Source: Candidatus Hecatellales archaeon (GTDB lineage: Archaea; Thermoproteota; Bathyarchaeia; Hecatellales; Hecatellaceae). Taken from it: 15,260 bases of DNA. The stretch covers positions 1 to 15,260 of the forward strand of contig QMYD01000007.1 in assembly GCA_003662485.1 (NCBI GenBank), given 5' to 3'. The notes beneath the pieces were generated by a model, which saw only the letters and a list, made by a program, of their open reading frames with translations, had not been told where the DNA came from and did not search any database. Positions 13,275-15,260 of this stretch are shown here, piece after piece. How positions within the stretch are numbered: the stretch's first letter is position 1; each line of letters starts with the position of its first letter. The translations under genes were made by a program, and so were the position numbers.

Positions 13275-14369
13275 ATGGCTGTCTTCATGGTGGTTACCCA
13301 TGGTAGGAGCTCCCTCGACCTTTACAGTTTAAGGCTTTCACGCCACCTGCATGTTCCCACCATCCACACGGACATCTACCAAGAGCTTTCAAGGCTTTTC
13401 AATAAGCTTCCAGGCCTCGAGGGCGTCAGGTTCACCCTTAAGGCTTTAGACTTCATTAGGAGGCTTGAGGGCACTCCAGGCATACCCCACCTGCCCAACC
13501 ACCACCTTGGAAGATTTACAAGGCTTCTAAGGAAACCCTTCATTATAACCGTCCACGACCTCATGCGGTATATTGATGCTAAGGGTCTTGAAGGAGCCCC
13601 CCTCATCTATAAGCCTAAAAAATGGGATGCAGTGGGCTTCACCCTAGACTTTGAGGCTGCTAGGAGGGCTTTGAGGGTTATTGTTCCCTCAAACCATACG
13701 AAGAGGGATTTGATAAGGCTTCTAGGGGTTCCAGCCTGGAAGGTTAGGGTTGTACCCCACGGGGTGGATGAGGTTTTCAAGCCCACCCAGGCTGGGAGGC
13801 CCTGCAGGGAGCCCTACATCCTCTACGTGGGCTCCGAGCATCCGAGGAAGAACCTTAAAACCCTGCTGAAGGCCTTCAGCCTCCTCAAAAGGGAGCCAGC
13901 CTACCGGAAGCTTAAACTCGTAAAGGTTGGGAGGGCTGGTGGAGGGGAACGAGACTTTAGGGCTGAAACCCTCCGGGTGGCGGAGGCCCTAAAAGTGAGG
14001 GAAGACATAGTTTTCGTGGACTGGTGCAGTCAGGGTGACCTAGCCAGCTACTATAGTCAGGCTGAAGTCTTCGTTTTCCCCTCCATTTAGGAAGGCTTCG
14101 GCTGGCCTCCCCTCGAAGCCATGGCCTGCGGCTGCCCCGTCATATCCTCTAACGCTAGTAGCATGCCTGAAATCCTCGATGGTGCAGCCCTCTTTGTTAA
14201 CCCATACGATGTTGAAGGTTGGAAGCAGGCTTTGGAGCAGGTTTTAACCAGTGACAGGCTTAGGAGGAGGCTTTCCAACATAGGAATGCTTAAGGCTAAA
14301 ACTTATACGTGGGAGAAGGCGGCTAAGCAAACCCTCCAAGTCTACATGGAGGCTGAAAGCGAGTCTTAA
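13275..14369 (+). CDS. GT4-family glycosyltransferase interrupted by an in-frame TAG
   Basis: Retaining GT-B glycosyltransferase of the GT4 type, 364 codons if TAG is read. The N-terminal acceptor domain contains IITVHDLMRYI (90-100). The C-terminal donor domain contains PHGVDEVFKP (161-170), YVGSEHPRKNL (184-194) and VFVFPS (265-270), then the TAG at codon 272 (14088-14090). The same frame continues with EGFGWPPLEAMACGCPV: the EX7E donor-sugar motif is E273 to E281. The family consensus here is FPSxYEGFG, so TAG replaces the usual Tyr. Without read-through the protein loses the whole EX7E motif and would be inactive. Both halves keep normal composition, with no frameshift. Options are suppression or pyrrolysine, a recent TAC/TAT-to-TAG nonsense mutation, or a sequence error. 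The ATG start is preceded by GGAGG 10 bases upstream. Final stop TAA. Confidence 0.85.
14088..14090 (+). other. In-frame TAG at a conserved Tyr position
   Basis: The codons read TCC ATT TAG GAA GGC TTC GGC. Frame and family motif continue without a shift on both sides. See the glycosyltransferase entry for the interpretation. Confidence 0.9.
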
Positions 14370-14388
14370 CCCCCAGAACCTAACGGGA

Positions 14389-14393
14389 TTTTT
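14389..14393 (+). terminator. T5 tract after the glycosyltransferase gene
   Basis: Five T lie 20 bases past the TAA and run into the stop codon of the convergent trmI gene. A T-rich archaeal terminator is plausible. Assigned by position only. Confidence 0.35.
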
Positions 14394-15162
14394 AGCCTTC
14401 GGTTTTCCGGGCGAAGGTTAGGTAGCCCGTGTGGGCTATGGTTAGGGTTTCAGGCCTCGTCCTCCCAGCCTCAACCTGATATCTTCTAATCATGCACTCG
14501 AAGGTTTCAATGTTGGCGAAGCCTGAAGCTTTTAGGGCTTCAACAGTTTTCACCACCTGCTCTATGGTTGGGCTGAAGGAGGCGAAAACCCCGCTTGGCT
14601 TCAAAGCCTTCCAAGCGTTTCCAACCACCAGCCATGGGGTGGCTAAATCTAAAACCACCGCATCCACGCTGGTTTCCTCAATGCTTTGGGTTACATCCCC
14701 CAGCTTTAGGGTTACGTAGTCGAGCACCCCCGCCCTCTCAAGGTTTCTCCTAGCAGCTTCTAGGAGTTCCTCCCGGATTTCGTAGCTGTACACGTGGCCT
14801 GTAGGCTTTACGTGGTGGGCGAGGATGCTGGTTAGAGCTGCACTCCCCGTTCCAGCCTCTACCACCCTTGAACCAGGCCCTATCCCAGCGTAAAGGATGA
14901 TGAGAGCCATATCCTTCGGGTAGATGATCTGGGTTCTCCTCGCAAATTTTACAGCGTAGTCTCTGGGCAGGGGCTTGAAGGCGTGGAAAACCGTTCCAAG
15001 ACTGCTTTCCACCCTAACTCCGTAGGGTTTGCCGATTAGCTCCCCCAGCCTAACTACACCCTTGTGGGTGTGGAACTCTTCCCCACTTCTAACCCTAACC
15101 AAGTATTGCCTCTTAGCGTCGAGGTGGAGGAGGACGTCGCATCCATCCTGGATGAGCTCCAA
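14392..15162 (-). CDS. trmI: tRNA (adenine-N1)-methyltransferase, TrmI type
   Basis: 256-residue SAM-dependent methyltransferase of the archaeal TrmI/Trm61 family, which methylates N1 of A58 (and A57 in some archaea) in the tRNA T-loop. The N-terminal beta domain contains FHTHKGVVRLGELIGKPYG (30-48), followed by RRTQIIYPKDMALII (75-89). The Rossmann core has SAM motif I VVEAGTGSAALT (100-111), the acidic Glu after strand 2 (YSYEIREEL), and the motif IV equivalent VLDLATPW (170-177). Here Ala replaces the Pro common in DLPxPW. The C-terminal half ends TGYLTFARKTEG. The start is TTG with GGAGG 8 bases upstream, a convincing ribosome site. The stop is TAA, 22 bases from the convergent glycosyltransferase stop. 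The region upstream (15163-15260) holds no recognisable gene. Confidence 0.93.
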   Translation of the reverse strand: MELIQDGCDVLLHLDAKRQYLVRVRSGEEFHTHKGVVRLGELIGKPYGVRVESSLGTVFHAFKPLPRDYAVKFARRTQIIYPKDMALIILYAGIGPGSRVVEAGTGSAALTSILAHHVKPTGHVYSYEIREELLEAARRNLERAGVLDYVTLKLGDVTQSIEETSVDAVVLDLATPWLVVGNAWKALKPSGVFASFSPTIEQVVKTVEALKASGFANIETFECMIRRYQVEAGRTRPETLTIAHTGYLTFARKTEG

Positions 15163-15260
15163 GCTGAAAACCTCCAGAAAAGGAAAGGGTTAAGCCGGGT
15201 TAAGAAGGTTCCCCGCAAAGCCTTACAAAGTTCTCTATTATTAGGGGGCCCTCGTTTCCC

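Noticed and set aside
10..14369. A genetic code in which every TAG is a sense codon
   Set aside because: DP2, SIMPL and ATPase E end at natural C-termini with TAG, and reading through SIMPL would put three TAGs into an 11-residue tail.
13275..14369. Frameshift or two separate glycosyltransferase genes
   Set aside because: The frame is identical on both sides of the TAG and the GT4 motif continues with no missing residue. The downstream part alone lacks most of the GT-B fold.
15163..15260. RNA gene or start of another gene at the window's right end
   Set aside because: I see no tRNA-like arms or open frame with a ribosome site. It is probably the trmI promoter region.

Overview
This 15.26 kb window reads as chromosomal DNA from an archaeon, most likely a TACK-type lineage such as Bathyarchaeia. 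That is inferred from gene content, not from a search. The evidence is the large subunit of the archaea-specific DNA polymerase D, an Elf1-like zinc-ribbon transcription factor beside it, H and E subunits of an A/V-type ATPase, an archaeal TrmI-type tRNA methyltransferase, and heavy use of TTG and GTG starts with short or absent leaders. Coding density is very high: no stretch over about 140 bases lacks a gene, and I see no tRNA, rRNA, CRISPR array, insertion sequence or phage gene.

Layout. 10-3703 (minus): an elf1-like gene, then the PolD large subunit, as one transcription unit. 3704-3839: a divergent intergenic region with three short inverted repeats. 3840-5522 (plus): a membrane-anchored SIMPL/DUF541 protein, a winged-helix protein with two C-terminal membrane helices, and a Cys-rich DUF3795 protein. 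5538-6341 (minus): NAD synthetase, divergent from thymidylate kinase (6406-7014, plus). 6994-7515 (minus): an unrecognised protein whose 3' end overlaps thymidylate kinase. 7557-7976 (plus): a two-CBS-domain protein. 7999-9299 (minus): an unrecognised protein translationally coupled to a membrane-anchored C39-like cysteine protease. 9379-11066 (plus): a four-helix membrane protein and an HtrA-type serine protease. 11142-12055 (plus): the ATPase peripheral-stalk pair H and E. 12112-14369 (plus): a GalT-like nucleotidyltransferase and a GT4 glycosyltransferase with an in-frame TAG. 14392-15162 (minus): TrmI-type tRNA methyltransferase.

Most of these are housekeeping genes: replication, transcription elongation, NAD and dTTP supply, tRNA modification, ATP synthesis. 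They are mixed with a cell-surface quality-control set: SIMPL protein, C39-like protease, membrane protein and HtrA. The observation most worth a second look is the TAG codon inside the glycosyltransferase. It sits exactly where the family usually has Tyr, just before the EX7E motif, and the frame is intact on both sides. TAG also ends several other genes here at natural C-termini, so the choices are context-dependent read-through (for example pyrrolysine), a recent nonsense mutation, or a sequence error. Secondary points are a palindrome over the DP2 ribosome binding site, inverted repeats in two intergenic regions, T5 tracts touching opposing stop codons at convergent junctions, and strong enrichment of AGGCTT/AAGCCT on both strands.
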